Positions 1-14,564 are shown, counted from the stretch's first letter. The stretch is DNA of 64,000 nucleotides from Luscinia megarhynchos (GCA_034336665.1 JAPFBE010000003.1:16470360-16534359), one strand, 5' to 3'. Numbers and translations are program-made. Notes: generated by a model from the sequence alone, not told the origin.

Positions 1-2460
1 AGCACAAATTGTTCTTGAGAGCTACTTATCTTGCTCTCCATAATTAATTTAATACCTTAGATGAGGAGAACAAAGGTTAAGGCTTACTTTGCAGCGAGGG
101 TCACTGTTGAAGAACAGCCTCAAATTTTGCTTCTACAGGAGTTTAAACATACCCTAAAATTCCTAGACAAAATCTATACAGCTCATGCAAATGTATTGGA
201 ATTTGATTGGAGTAGTTCTCATCAACTGTCCAAGTGAATCCTATGTGGAGGCAAAGTGTGTGGACTGTAGAAAGTAAATTATCAGGTAATTATCTGGTAA
301 TTAACACTATATGCATAACAAAGCAGTGAAATTTAAGAGGGGAGGGTGAGTACAACTGTTCGACCTCAGTCAAGGCTTGGCCAGAATGCTGTGCTTTTGT
401 ACCACTGACTGACCATCCCATTAGCTCTGTTCGGGCACCTTTAGTGTAGGTCTGTATCCTCACAAGCAACACTTGAGTTCTGAATTTCGTCCCTTTAAAG
501 ATATTTACTACCCTTCACTGTTGGTATTAGATTTCTTACTGAACTTGCTGTAGTGCTTCCATTCTAGACCAAGAACTCCCATAAAATGGAAAATACCCCT
601 TTAGAGCAGCATCAGTGTTATCTGATATGTTGTTTCTCGACAGCCTGATATTTATACCTGGTTGTATTCAGATTAAAAAGCTGTCATTACTCTTAGTTTT
701 CAGAGGGCAGCAACAGCAGCCTTCAGAGCACAGGGGACAGAAAGAGTTGCAGGCAGCCCTTAAGTACTCTTAGAGGTATGGTTTTAATAGAATAGAATAA
801 CCACATTATCTAAGTCAAATCTTTTGCTCCCTTAAGTGATGCCACCAGTTCTGTCACTTGTAGTGGCCAACATGCAGGTCAGGAACTTTCAGTCTCTAAA
901 AAGGGGAGCAGGCAGCTCATCCAGCATCGGGAATGGAGGGAGGAGATATTTTAGTAATAGTTCCAAACATAAAGATGTTAATCCCTGCCTGAAGGGATTA
1001 TAAATTTCAGCTTTTTCAGTTCAAGGAGCAGCCCCTACCACTGTTAATGGTCCCAAGTAATTCTTCACTGGGAGTAGGTTAAGAGGTCTGCTGCAGGAAG
1101 AACATTCTCAATGTTTCAAACCTCTGAAATGCAGACATGACATTTCCTACCTACTACAAAATTTTGTGTATTTTTTAACCATTACTGTGTCAGGGTCACC
1201 AACTTCATGGTGCACAAGGGAAACCAGAGAGCAGGAGAAATAGATTTCATTTGTTCCTGAGCTAGGACTGAGCTCTGCTGTCCTCACCATGCTGGTTCAG
1301 ACATGTCCACACGTGCAGCATGCCTCCATCTGGTACCTGACAAGGTGAGACTCTGAGCCACAAGCATAAAATAAGTCAGGACTTCAAGAAAACCCTGTGA
1401 GACCTTTAAGAAACGTTGTTACTCTGAGAAATTAACACTATGAAGAATCAGAATCAAATTGTTATTTTTAGCAGCAGAATCTCTGTTTAAGAGGAAAATT
1501 GCTGGCAAATATAATTCAAAAAGTATGTTCGTGTAGCTGTAAGCCTGATTCTTTGTTTAATGCTTGCAATCTCAGCATCTTTGCAACTGCAAAATACCAG
1601 TTCTTTCACTTCTGTGCATACCTGTGTCCTTCCATGTCATTGAACCTTCTTTCTCCACTGCATCTGACACAATGAAGTGTGTCAGCCAATGTGGCTCACC
1701 TGTGGTTAACACTTGCTACAAAAGGGAAGATTATTTGTAGCACAAAAGAATTTAATCTAGAGAACTTGGATGTGGTGTAAGGAGATGTATATGGAAAAGA
1801 CAAAAGAAAATGCTTCTTCTCAGCTGAACAGATGTAAACCTGTGCTTCTGTTGCACCCTATTATAAAATGAAAGTTGAACATTTAGTTCTGCTCCAATTT
1901 TAGCATCATTTCCACAGATAACACAGAGCACTTCACAGACTTTTCGAGAACATTTTCTCCCCATAATGTTTATGGAAAAAGAAATTTGTCATGCTACCTT
2001 GCAAAAGGCGGTTGCTTTGTTGACCAGATGCCAAAGTGAAATTCAGACATGGATGGCCAGAAACAAGATTTAATTTAATCCTACTAATCCTGAGCTGTTG
2101 ATTGGTACAAGGCACCATTATAGCTGGGTAAGCTTCCCAGGCTTATAGTCTGATTCTCTTAGGAGTCATGAGATCACTTTGGATTCTCAATCTTTTCCTT
2201 CTAAAGGGCAATGTTCCTGTCTCATGTTCCATTTTTTGCTACAAACAATAATGAGCAAAAGAAATCATGTACTTTTGCCAGAAAATCCAGAAAACTCAGG
2301 ACAGGTGTTGCATTGAGCCTGGTGATACTCTTTACTAGGGAGAGTGGAATGAGAAGATGTCCTTGAGGAGATTAGCAGCCTGTCCAGATTAATTACAGGG
2401 CCTTCTTGTACTCACTTCAGTGAAGCCCCAAGACATCTTCAGAAGCTGAAATTGTACTTA
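1..2460. other. Intergenic, no gene seen
   Basis: Only short open frames (up to ~70 codons) without splice context. No recognised repeat and no CpG cluster. Confidence 0.7.
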
Positions 2461-3435
2461 CAGAATCATAGAATCATTTAGGCTGGGAAAACACCTATAA
2501 ATCATCAATTCCAATAGTTATCCAAACACTGCCAAGCCCACCATTAAACCACATTTCCTAGTGCCACCTCTACATTTCCTCTAAATATCTGCAGGTGCGG
2601 TGACTCCACCACTTCTCTGGGCAGTCCATTATAATGCTTGACAACTCTTTCATTGAGGAATTTTTTATCCCAATATCCAATCTAAGCCTTTCCTGGTACA
2701 ACTTGAGGCCATTTCTTCTTGACCAGCACTCACAGGTCCTTTTCCATTGGGCACTTTTCAGACAGTCTTCCCCAAGCCTGTGGAGCCACATGAGGTTGTT
2801 GTGACCCAAGTACAGGACACAGCACTTCACCTGGTTGAAGATCACACAATGGGCCTCATCCCACCAATCCACCTGCCCAGATCCCTCTGCAGAACCCTCC
2901 TATCCTCCAGCAGATCAACACACACAACCTTGTGAACTTGGTGCCATCTGCACACTGGCTGAGGGTGCCCTTGAGCCTGATCATCAGTAAGGATATCTAA
3001 CAGGACTGGCCCCAGCACTGAGCCCCAGGGGACACCACCGGTGCCCAGCCACCAGCTGCATGTCATCCCATTCACCATCACTCTCTGCAGTCAGCCACTC
3101 AGCCTCTTTTTACCTTTCATCCAAGCTGAGAGCAGCCAGTTTCTCCAGCAGAATGCTGTGGGAAATGGTGTCAATGCTGTCAGGTAGATGATATCCAGAG
3201 CCTTTCCCTCGGGCACTAAGCAGATCACCCTGCCTTAGGGGGAGGTTGGTCAAGCACCCTGCCTTTCCTAAACACGTGTTGGCTGGGCTCCAGTCCCCTG
3301 GTTGTCCTGTATGTGCCACTAAGGCACTGCAGGTGATCTGCTCCATCACCTTCCCTGCACTGATGTCAGACTGACAGGCCTGTAGCTCCCTGGGTTCCCC
3401 TTCTGGCCCTCCTTGTAGATGGGCCAACTTCTATT
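2461..3435 (-). mobile_element. CR1 LINE fragment with decayed reverse transcriptase
   Basis: This is a 5'-truncated CR1 retrotransposon read on the minus strand. The 3' end at 2461 begins with the typical cagaatcatagaatcat terminal repeat. Broken reverse-transcriptase reading frames are recognisable in order: KVMEQI near 3350, DTISHSILLEKLAA at 3172..3131, GVPWGSVLGPVLL at about 3036..2998, and VDLLEDRR near 2905. The block RRNGLKLYQERLRLDIG at about 2720..2670 belongs near the C-terminus. The catalytic FADDT box survives in a shifted frame as CADGT near 2936..2955, so the second Asp is Gly. Relative to the CR1 family, roughly 110 residues between the AQW-KR block (~2745) and the RRNGLKL block are missing. 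Frame changes, substitutions and the deletion make it non-functional. Confidence 0.93.
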
Positions 3436-6400
3436 AGGAAAGTTTAGCTTTTTTTTGCTAATGGGAGGAAAGAGGAGAAACAGAACTACCAAATCATTTT
3501 CAGCTGGATTTGAGGACTACCAGAGATCTGGTGGGATCATATTGATGCTTCTCTTTCATCTGGAGTAACCAATAGACTCACGGGTTTGTGAACTACAGGG
3601 TGGGCCAAGTACTCCTGGCACTCCAGTCCCATTAGCAGCTGTACCCAAACCCTGAATGCTCACACTACCTGGCTGAAGAATGAATAAGGTCTTTGGAGTA
3701 AGGTTGTCTCTTGACAAAAATCTGCTTTGTTTACTTTTTAAAAATGTACTGATTGTGTTATGTGTTCCAACTTGACAGAACTGCCTCAGTACAGAACACT
3801 ACATTTGGTGTGCTTTATACCTCACTGTAATATTATCTGTAAATCTGCTGTCTGTATTCAAGATCCTCTGGAAAAATTCCTGCCCTTGAAGCTTATCTTG
3901 TTGTAGGGTAGTTAGAAGGACACAGATTCCAGTACATCTGATGTACCTTATGTTGCAATATTATCAAGTTAACACCATCACATCAGCAACACAATTGGAG
4001 TTGAAATAAAAAGATACATATTCACTTTTAGGCTTATCTTTATCTAAGGACTTGTAGATAAAACTTGAAAGGACAGAGATAAGTAACAAAAAGCTTCTGA
4101 GTCATAGTTTCACCTAGAAAGAAAAGGTGAAAGTTTTAGAGATGAAAACAGCTGAGTTATGTTGATTTTTCTTTTAAGGTGTCTTCAGGGATCTATACCT
4201 CAGAACAGTTTCTGAAAACTGTGACTGTCTTTTTTAGTGTGTTCATGTTATCCCTGAAATGAAGCCTGTTCTACTTCTGAGGCTTTACAGGTGCTGTGGT
4301 AATACAGGCAATAGCTGGTAGTAAACAGCATAACCTCCCCACACAATATCTGTATGAGGCAGATGATTGAGAACACTTCTTATGATCCTTTTTAGCAGTG
4401 GATGCAATTAATTTCTTAGCATTTCCCCATAGTCTCACAAAGAAGCTGAGCGAACATGGAAATAAAAACCGGATAATAAATGTACATCATTGATTCATCT
4501 CAGCCCCAAAAGTTATTCATCATTTGTACCAAACATCTTCAAACACACTGAAGGGGAGTCTCCTCTTCTGCCAGTGCACAATGCATTCTTGAGATCATGA
4601 AGTCCTTCCAAACATAATTAAACTTCCCATGCCAGTGTTGTTAGGGTAGAAGTAAGAACTGCGTAGCTGAGGTCAGTTGCTGTACTGGTGAGATGTGTCA
4701 CACTGATCAATATCTTTATTTACAGGTCTGCAGCCTGCCCAACTCTTTGTCACTTTCCTGAGGAATTTCTAAGAGTTACTGGTTTACAGAACCACTATTT
4801 GCAAATAATATCATGAATGTATGATTTGCAAAACCAGGAGCTCAGGGAGTGAAAAATGTCTGGTGTCCTCTCCCAAATCCTGCCTCCCAGAGGTAGGATG
4901 TTGGAAAAAAACACCTTTGGAAAGTGCTACCTGGCAGACATGTCAAATGGCAGGAAATATGTGAGAAGCAGTGGATCCAAGCTACCCCAGGGTTTGGGAT
5001 GCAGCAGGAGGTAAAAATGCTTGCATCTGTGAGAAGCTGCTTGAGGGGAGCAAAAGAAAGTAGCATCCTGTCCAATATAACTTACTTCCCCCAAGTGGGA
5101 TGTAGAGGACATGACTTGTAGGCCTAACTGTGCTGCTGAAGTCAGTGGAAATCTCTGCCCTGGCAAGTGCATAGTTGATTCCAGTGGTAGGAACTGGACA
5201 GTGTTGAAAAGAACATTTTAGCTGTTGTCATTAATACAGCAACAACAATTTTCACTGTTAAGGGTCTGTCTGATACTGGAAGAGAATCTGTAAAATACGC
5301 TTTTGCAAGAGTATTGTGCTTGCAAGGAATTATTCAGTGAGGTCAGGGGATTACTCCAGTAAGTTGACTGAACTTCTCCTAAAATTTCTGCCCTAGTAAT
5401 TTTAGTGGTGATCTCATTCTCCAGTCAGACAATGGGCATTTCTCCATCTGTTCCCATCAAGAAATGGGCAGAGATGCCTCTGACTGTCCTATCTTCTTGA
5501 CTTCTGTTATATGCAGCTTATGGTTCTGACTGTTCACATAAATAGTCTTATTTAATGCAGACCTGATGATCTCTTAATGCTTTTCTAGGCTAAAGTTTCA
5601 AAAGAGTTTTCTCTTTAATTTAGTTTATGGCAGCACTGTATTTCACAGCTGGTTTTAATGCATTCTTGGAGACTATGTGGAATCAGTACTTGAGTTACAA
5701 GGTATGTATATCAGATGGAGACATAGCCACCATTCCTTGGCAAACCGTTAGATCAAATGAGCTGAATCTCCTCCACTTTATTGCCTAATTAATTCTTGAA
5801 TGATTGCTGAATTGCTGGAGTGGGAAACCTTCCAACTTTGGTCACAGTCTGTATTGGGTTATGTCAGAAAGGATTGGAAAGTGAGGGTTTTCTTTAATCT
5901 GGGTACACAGAGGGAAACTTCTAGGTAGGTGGGCAGGGATTGCTTTTGCCTGCTTTTCACAGCTGAATGGCAAGAGGAAGCAGCTCTTCAGCCAAGGGTC
6001 AAAATCTCCAGGGAGGAGCAGATCCTACTGGGAAGCAGGACCATGAAAGTGCTCACATTTCTCAGTTGCCAGCTTGCTGATAAACAGGATGGGCTTGGTT
6101 TTCTGCAGAAAAGTCTTCCTTGGATGACTGGATCTTTTGTGAGTTTTGCAGGCACTTCCAGTAGTGGGACAGCAGATTAGTTGGAGAGGTAAGTTATGGG
6201 CTGCTGAAAGTGGAGTCACAGCACAGGAAAATTTTTCTGAGAACTGACCCAGAGGAATTAAAGAAGCAATGGCTTAGGAAGTACACTGTTTCTGGCACGG
6301 TGAGGTTAGATACAGGATTGTCTGTGAAAAACTTTTTATTTTTCTGTAGCAGCAGTTTACTGTTTCTGCTGCTTTATCCTGGTTTTGAGCAGAGAAAGAC

Positions 6401-7390
6401 TCTGTGGCATCTGGCGACATGACAGGCTTTACACTCCCTCCAGGAAAATACAAAATATTTATTCTACAGCCATGGGCTTCAGGAGCACTCGACACACTTA
6501 CTGCCTCAGGTACAGGAGAGACAAGTCCTCAGCTCCTTTGGGTATCTCTGCACAGAGCTGCCCTATGTCTGCTAGCTGTACCTTTCCATCCCAGCAGAAA
6601 AGAAACCAGAGCATATGCAAAAACCTATCACTCACCCATCCCAGCATTGCCCCCAACAGTGACAGTGATTAGAAATCAGAAAAAGACTCAGAAAAAGCAT
6701 ACAAACCCACTCCTTTCCTTTCATACTCCCAGCATCCACAGTTCATGTGTTTAGGATGTCAGAGGGTGCTTCCCAGCCTCCTGCCTTTACCATTTGTGAA
6801 TATAACTGCTGTCAGTGAATTTGCCCAGTTTGTCTAAAGCAATAGGGTGGAAATGCAGTTGGCAAGGATACTGGTTTATAAGATATTGTGGGTGTTGTGG
6901 CTATGCTTTTTCCTGGAATGAAGAATGCAATGGAAACCTTATGAATGAATGACACTGCTTCCACTTACTGTGTAAGTGCAGCCCAGATCTCACTGTGGGT
7001 GTAGCTGACGTCAGTGACCCATTGCACTTGTTTTAATGAATGGGATAAAACGTCCAAAGGCTAATAGAAAATTCTAGATATGAAACTTAGTGTCTGTTTT
7101 ACATTTGGAGGGCAGGCAATCAGCTTTGAGCTGCTACCTTGGCTGGGCATTAGGGAGCTCTTCTTTTCCAGCAGATTGAAGCTCCTAGATAGGAGCCAAC
7201 CACAGGGTGTAGGAGCTCAGCTCTGCAGTGGACACCAGCAGTGGATCCAAGGCAAAGCCCTGTATCAGTACTCAGGCAGACTCTGGATTGCTAAATGTTT
7301 GTTGAGATGCTTTTTTTTTCCCCCCATATAATTTCTCCTCAAGTATCACCATCCTTTTCCCTAGCACTTGGCTTATGTTCTCATGGAGTC
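3436..7390. other. Intergenic, no gene seen
   Basis: Unique-looking sequence beyond the 5' truncation of the CR1 copy. Overlapping open frames at 6385..6754 (up to 116 codons) have no homology I recognise. A T/C run lies at about 7311..7325. Confidence 0.7.
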
Positions 7391-7465
7391 AATAGAATCA
7401 CAGAATGTCCTGATTTGGAAAGGACACACTAGGATTACTGAGTTCAATTCCTAACTCAGAACTTC
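7391..7465 (-). mobile_element. CR1 3'-end fragment
   Basis: The + strand reads aatagaatcacagaatgtcc, then tgatttggaaaggacac and a gattactgagttcaattcc stretch. This is the reverse complement of the CR1 3' terminus (terminal repeat, then the GAGTCCAAC-like block). Only about 75 nt is recognisable. Confidence 0.75.
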
Positions 7466-10400
7466 TTCTATGCTATGCAGTCCTCTGAGGATTCGATGGT
7501 GACCTCCTCAGACATAATGTGGAGTTTCTCTGCAATTGCAGAATTCCTCCAGGAGGACTGGTGCTCAGGTGGTGTGCAAGCAATGCCTTCCTTCCCAGTG
7601 CCTTGGCTCACATCTGCAGTAGTTCCCTGGGAGCAATTTTCCCTGAAGAGCTGTCTCTGATGGACCACAAGAGCAAGCAAACTTTTGCAACTAATAAAAC
7701 TTCTGCAATAAGACCCACTGCTTTTTTTGGAGCAGAAGCCTTCATAAAAAATCACAGAATGTAACAACACATGCTAGCTGAGTTAGACCCTAAACAAATA
7801 AGTGAAAAAGATAATGCAGAACAGCACCACCTCATGCTGTCTATCACTACTGCAACAACAAACACCTCCTTTACATTTTCGCTGCTCTTATCACTATTGG
7901 ACTTCCATGGACTGGGAAAATCAACTGAGAAAAAGTAGCCTGTTTCTAAAAAAATGCCTGTTGGCCACATACAGGCTTATACCTCCACTGGTAACATTAC
8001 CCAGGGATGACAAATCAAAAAATGTTGAAAACACTCCTATTTAAATTGCATTAAACTTGCATAAAACCAGACCTGTTCCCAAAGTCCCTCTGTCATTTAG
8101 TGGTAGTTACAGAGGGGTAAGACTGTCCCAGTGATATGCTTCTATTTTGGTCTCTCCAAGGACTGGAGAGAGGAGGAGACTGAGCTCCCAGTGTGACAGG
8201 GAGCACACGGGAAGGTAGGTGCTCTCAAAAGTGTTTTTGCCTGAAAAAGTGTTGTCTGTAGGAGCTCATGGTAAAAGCATGAGCAGAAATGTGCTTGTTC
8301 TTTCACTGGCCTCATCACAGAACTGCATTTTCCCTGGATCTAACACTGCAGACACCCATTTCCCTGCAGTGTTTAATCTGTAAAAATGAAGGGGGTTGAC
8401 TTGCTCTTGTTAAAGTACCGACTCATCAAAATTTGGAAAAGACTAACTCATCTTGCACTTCTGAAGTCTTTGCACAGAACTAATGCAGACAAGGACAACA
8501 TTAAATTCGCTCTACAAAATCACCTGCTTCTTTTCTAACCACATGGGTAGGAAAGTCTTAGGGAAACACCATGCCCCTTCAAAGAGAAATTAAATGAACA
8601 TAAGAATATTCATATGAATAATGTAAATCATATTACTTTACAGGACTGCTTTTCATAATGATTTAATTTGTTCATATTCCCAGAACACTCAGTACTTTCT
8701 TTTTTTTTCACTTCAAGCTATTATTTACACTATCAACTTACTTGTGGATGATTTATGCTTAGAAGTCAGAACCAGTGTCCAGAAGGTGAGGAAGAAGTGC
8801 CTGAGATGGTGGCCAAGAGCTGCAAAATGAGGCAGTGCAAGGAGCTGGGTGCAAGGAACCCTGCTCTGCTGTGGTGCCTCCACACTGTCTGCAGGAAAAC
8901 AGGATGGAGGGGGGCAGGTATGCTGTGTTGTGTCAGATTAAAGAGGCAGGGGCTGCTGACCTTGCTGAAGAACTTGTGGCAGCTGCAGGAAGCTCAGCTG
9001 ACCCCTCATGCTGCAGAGCCATGGGCACTGGCACAGCTGGTCTCACACCAGCACCACTGGGGAGGTGCCCAGGGGTTCTTGCCTGCCCTGTAAGCCCAGT
9101 CAGCTGTGCTTTGTGTTGGGATAAGCCTCCCTGGGCAGAACCACGAGAGTGCTGTGGGTGAGCTGCCCCACAAGGAACACTTCCACTCTGGGAGCATTTA
9201 TTTGATTTGGCTGCTCTGTTGCATGCCCATGACACTACAGCATTCATCGACAGATACAGATCAGTGTTTGTATGCTCAGCACCTTTCTCACATCTGAATT
9301 TTTTCCAAACCAACAAAGTTACACAGATCTGGCTGATATGTCTGAAACCTACAAGCTTCCTTTTTCTGCTCCAGCCTGTAATAGCTGCCTGCTGCTGATT
9401 ACTCTGCTAATTAGCAAGGGTGGACCAAAAAGAAAAGCAAAAAAAAAGAGCTTGTAATTCAAAGACATATCCCCCCCAGGCACATAATTGAGGGATCACC
9501 ATCTCCTAAGAGAAGCTGCTTGCCCTGCAATACATGTATTTATATTTCACATCGCGTGCCATATCCTGCACTTTCTTTCAGAGGAGTTAAGTACAGCAGA
9601 AAATTATACTTAATATTTTAATAACCTTTAAAAGTGAACTCCTAGCCTCACTGTCCTGAAAAGGAAGAGACTCAGAAAAAAAATATTTACTGGAGAAACT
9701 TTAATTACCTATGCAACTTGCTCAAAATTATTGCAGACTTTCAGCACTTTCATGAAGATGGGCTTGGTTCCTCAAGCTTGTTCATACAGAACAACCTGGA
9801 GTTAAAAAGCTCCACCAGATGCAAACCCAGCAGCATCTTTTCTACGAGACAACCCCTCAGTTTCACCACAGCCTCCCTTGCAGAGTCACTGTGGCTATCA
9901 GATGTGAGAGCTCTGTGTTGTTTGCAACTACATTTCCCACATTAATGAGCAGCCTCCAGAGTTAAAATTCAAGTGAGAGGACTGTCATAGCACCTTCTGT
10001 GCTCCCAAGGCACATAAGCAGTGCCTGTCTCTAGCTCCAGGTGCTGTCCCTGCTCAGGACAGAGAAGATGCAAATGCAGTTCCCATTAGCAGGGTACTCC
10101 TGAGGACCACACAGGCACATTCCTCTCCAAAAGCGGCCTCCAGCCTTTCACTGTGTCAGCACAAAGAGTAATTCACATGCATATGAATGCATTTGGCTAA
10201 TCATAGTGCAGGGATAATTCTCTGTATATAATTACATGCAGTACTAGGCAGTTAACACTGCGGGGATGTTAAGGTCTGCTTACATGTGAGAAGGGGGATG
10301 GAAGGTTGTTATGCAATGGGCAAACAGGCATTTTCAAGGCTACTGGTATATTGTGCATAGACATTGAGCCAAAATCTATATGAAACTCAGTGCAGTCCTG

Positions 10401-11297
10401 ATTAAAACCAGAAATAGCTGTTGCTGGCGATGTTCAATTTAAACTCTATCCCCTTATCTTTGTCAGAAACTTATGTCTTTGCATGAGGATCTCCATCATA
10501 CTGATAGCTGAAGCTGCCTGACTTGCTGCATTAAGCCCAGTCCCATGCACCGTGCTCGCTGTCTCACTTTCAGAAGTTCTGAGCAGCTCTATATCTCATA
10601 GGCAGCAAGGGATTAGCAAGTACTTAGTATCCCTGAATATCATGACAGCTTTGTCTGGGCTTGAGGCTTTTCTGAAAGCTGGGAGTGAAAGAGAAATATG
10701 GAGCCTTTTGAGTAGGAAGAAACTAATACAAACCTGAAAGCAGAATGTCCTTTCCTCTCTTTTTTAAAATAACAAGTACAATTCAAAACTGGAGAATAAT
10801 TATAAGAGAAAAGTAAAACAACATCTTTGAATAAGGAAGGTGTCAAGAAGGTGGAGAAAGCAACTTACACCACTGGGGATACAAGACACAGGAAAATTCA
10901 GAAACACGAGCAACTCAATGGCAAGAGAGATCCAAGCAGTCACAAGCTATGAGACTATTTTCCAAAGCTCAGGAGTCAGGGTAAAAAATGATGAGGTTTT
11001 AAAGGAATAAAAACTTCTATTCCAGTTTCTCAGCATGGAGAAGATACACCAATTTGCTTTTGTCCAAAGCTATTTTTTGCTCTGCTGTCACCACAACTAG
11101 AAGCTTAATTCATACAAGCCAAGTTTGAAATCATTGAACAATTAGCCAGCTTTCTAAGAAACAGCAAATATTAATAGACTTGTGAGAAAGTCTTATGAAC
11201 TGGCAAAGCTGAATTAGGAACCCCTGGTTTCAGAGCAAGCCCAAACAGAGACAACAAGAACTGCTGACTGAAGCCAGGGCAAATCTCCCAATAAATC
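7466..11297. other. Intergenic, no gene seen
   Basis: Contains a 14-bp palindrome tattcatatgaata (8607..8620), a T run near 8699, and octamer-like ATGCATAT at 10177..10184 next to ATGAATGC at 10183..10190. No exon or repeat body was recognised. Confidence 0.68.
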
Positions 11298-11398
11298 CTG
11301 TGTGAGCCAGTGATTCTCTGCGTGACCTTTGGCAAATCGTTTGGTCTTGGTTTGTTCCTCTGTCTACTCAGCTGGAAAACTGGGTTAAAAAAAAAATA
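11298..11398 (+). mobile_element. MIR-like ancient SINE
   Basis: The blocks tgattctctgcgtgacctt, tggcaaatcgtttgg, ttgttcctctgtctactcag and ctggaaaactgggttaaaa follow the MIR core and 3' order (GTGACCTTGGGCAAGTCACT, CCTCAGTTTCCTCATCTG, TAAAATGGGG). It is strongly diverged, as expected for a family this old. Confidence 0.6.
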
Positions 11399-14300
11399 AA
11401 AATGCAGGAGCCAACTGACAACCAGATGCTGAGCATGAGCTAAGTCTTTCCAGGTAAATAAATTATTTAAAAATAATTAAGATAACAAAAAGTTAAGTAT
11501 CTCTCATGTTTTACTCTACACATTTACTACTGGACCCAAGCCCATTTCCCCCAGAGGATGTACATGGCCACAGTTGAGAGGAGGGATCTGGTGCCAAATC
11601 AACAGGGAGAGCCATCAATCCTTGCAGGGTATATTGGACTGCCAAAGACAACACTGTGATAACAGCAAATCCCCCCCAGATTTCCAACCCAGCTCATGGC
11701 TGAGGCCTAGGCCAAGGGCAAATGGTTTTCTTCTAAGCAGAAAGGGACAAGGAAGGTACTTGGAGCTTGAGTTTGTCTCTGTGGGGCTGGGGAAACCCCA
11801 CAGGGGCAAGGCCTCCCTTTGGGTTGGTTTGGATCCTGGGAAGTGTTCCTCTACTTCTGCCAAAAGACAAGCTGCTTTCCTTAAATCCCATCCCCCCACT
11901 TCAAAATTAGTCAGACTCAATAACCTTTCAGAGATACACTGCAGAAGCTATTTGCTAGAGCTCGTTTTGTGGAGAGGCTGGGGACATATTACAGAAGCAA
12001 GGGGGAAAAGGCTGTTGGATTGGGGTTTGGGGTTAAGTTTGTGGTTTGGTTTGTTTGGGCACTTTTTTTTAAGCTTTGATTTATTGCCAAAGCTCACTTA
12101 CTAGCATTTATTCACTGCTGTTGGCAGGCTGAGCATGCACACTGCCTAACAGATTTATCTGTTAGACTGCTGGGTGGTCACCATTCATGTGTTTAAGATT
12201 AATTGTAAAGACTCCTAGGGCAACTGGTACTGGGAAGTTTAAGCTGTATAAGTAAAATAACACTGTGTTTTTTCTCCATGGCCACATTTACCTGCAGTAG
12301 GGAAGTCAGGAACTGCAGCAGACCAGTGGTGCAACTCCTCAGGCCAGGAGAGGGGCAGTGGCTATCAGCACAGACAAGGCTTGTGAACCTTATCAGCTCA
12401 TTCTCCAGCCCCAGCAAGGCAACACAGCACTGAAAACACTGAAACTTGCCTTGCTGCTCCCTTTGTTCCCATGGGAATGCCACAGCTATGGGCTGTAAAT
12501 TTTTCACTCCCGTGGATTTCCAGACCTACTGGCTCGATTTAGCCACCGGCGAACATGAAATAAGTTGCTGGCTTGGAAACTCATGTCTGACTCCTCAAAA
12601 GGATCCAATTATCTTTTGACACCTAAATGCTATTGATTTCTCTTAGTTTGATTTGGAGGTCAGCACAAAAATCCCTTTTGGGACCTGTGCTTAAAGCCAA
12701 TGATCAATGATAAAAATATAGTTAACTCTAATTGCTGTGGTCTGAACTGAGCTTTTCTCATTGTCCTGCCACTGTGCTGAGTTCAGGGAATATTCACAGA
12801 AAGCACTGAGCTGGCATTAATCCATCACGTGGCTCCATCTGGGTATCAGAGGTCAGTGATTTGGGCTGGGAGGGAAATTGCTGGTTTCCACCCCTTAGGG
12901 CCAGACCACGACCACCAGCAGCAATGATGTGTGGAAGCACAAGACTTTCAGTGCTGATGACTTGTCTTGTTTGAGCCATGAACACACCTGCTAAGCCAAC
13001 AGGAGCTACTTTCATAGAGGTAGCTCCACTGGCTTCACAGCCTTGTATGACCCTTACAGCCACAGTTGCATGTGGCTATTGGGGGAGCCATGTGTGCTCA
13101 CACCAGTGCTGCCAGAGGTATTTCATCAGTGAAGAGGGTTAATGGGAGTCCCATTCCCTGGCAGCTCCAGGAATTATTGTGTTTACAGTTCTCAGAGTGA
13201 GGGGAAAACTCCATTGTAGAGAATATTTTTAGACTGATACATTTTATGGGTTTGCACTGAATAAAAGTGAACTTACTTGCCAGTTCAAATATCAGTTTCA
13301 ATAAAGCTTAAAGAACTTTGCCAGTTTGGGAACATAGGGTGCCACTTCTCTAGGGTGTAGAGACTGCTGTCTGGGATTTTTTTTCTTTTTATGCTTCAGT
13401 GACCATTTTTTTTGCATTAGCATTAGCTTCTCATTTCCTTACAACTGAGTGGGCAATAACAAGACCTTAGACACACAGGGACTGCTGCTAAACTCACAGA
13501 CACACACAGCAAGCAGAAGCTTCACAGCAGATCGACCAGACTTCAGGCAGCAAATAACCCCCTTCTGGCTTTCTGATGTTCCAGCTACAGTATGAAAAGG
13601 TCAAGTGCCAGCTAAAAGCTGCAGAAATGTCCCCTTTCACTTTTTGTTCCAGGTCTGACCCTGTGTTACACAGTGCTTGCACAGCAGCCCATCAAGGAGG
13701 GAGAGTGGCTGGCTGGCATCCAGTGTGCTTGGGCAGCACAGGCTCCCCAGGAGCTGTGAGCTCTGATGTGTGACTGAGAGGAAAGAGTTTCCCACCCCTG
13801 ATCAAGCTGGTGAAAGGCTATTAGCAAATGCATGGGCCTGTTTGCTCCTGTGTTGAACAAGCAGTCCAGCACTGGTCTTTCCTCTTATTTTTCCATCATT
13901 CCCCTTTCCAGGGATTTCTCCAGCCTGCTTTGTCCCGCTCCCCTATATTGGCCATATCTCTGCAAATTTACCTCTCTTCTGCAGTGGTTTCATTGCACAG
14001 CCCTTTCAAAGGAGAAGAGACCTTCCCCACTGGTTTCTTCTTCCATCATGAAGCCACACTTGCCACCTCTGAGCAGGTTTGGCAGACTAACCCTTCTCCT
14101 CTGCAGCTGCCAAGACCAGGGTGATGACGTGAAGGTTATTGCATATGCACACATTCTTTTTATTTCCAAATACCTAAAAACTTTACTAGGTTTACAGTAA
14201 GTCATCCATCAAAGGCACAACATGAGCAGGAGGTGGGAAGGAAACAAAGAACTGAAATAAATTTTCTCAAATCAGCTCTAGACCTCTACTTTTTTCAGGC

Positions 14301-14564
14301 TGGAGCAGCCCTGGATTACGAGAGCATTTGGAGGTACCTGAGAAAGTGAGGTGACACCTTCAGAGGGCAGGCAAAGCCCCTCAGCAGATACATGTACTCA
14401 GCTGCTTTTGACTTGTTGGTCCATGAAAGGATCTGCCTTGTCCATTCCAGCGTCTCTGGAAGCAAATCTTTGCACTCACTCTGACAAACTAATCATGCAA
14501 ATGTTCTGCTGTGGGACAAGATTGTGAATGTTGCTTCTTAGAGGTCAGAAAGGCTTGCTAAGCC
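11399..14564. other. Intergenic, no gene seen
   Basis: Contains a G/T-rich stretch at 12017..12059 with two GGGG tracts and a perfect 9-bp-arm inverted repeat ctaacagat/atctgttag at 12146..12165. A 176-codon open frame at 11574..12104 is judged to be chance. Confidence 0.68.

Noticed and set aside
11574..12104. 176-codon open frame on the plus strand
   Set aside because: No recognised homology, no splice or promoter context. About this length is expected once by chance in 64 kb on six frames.
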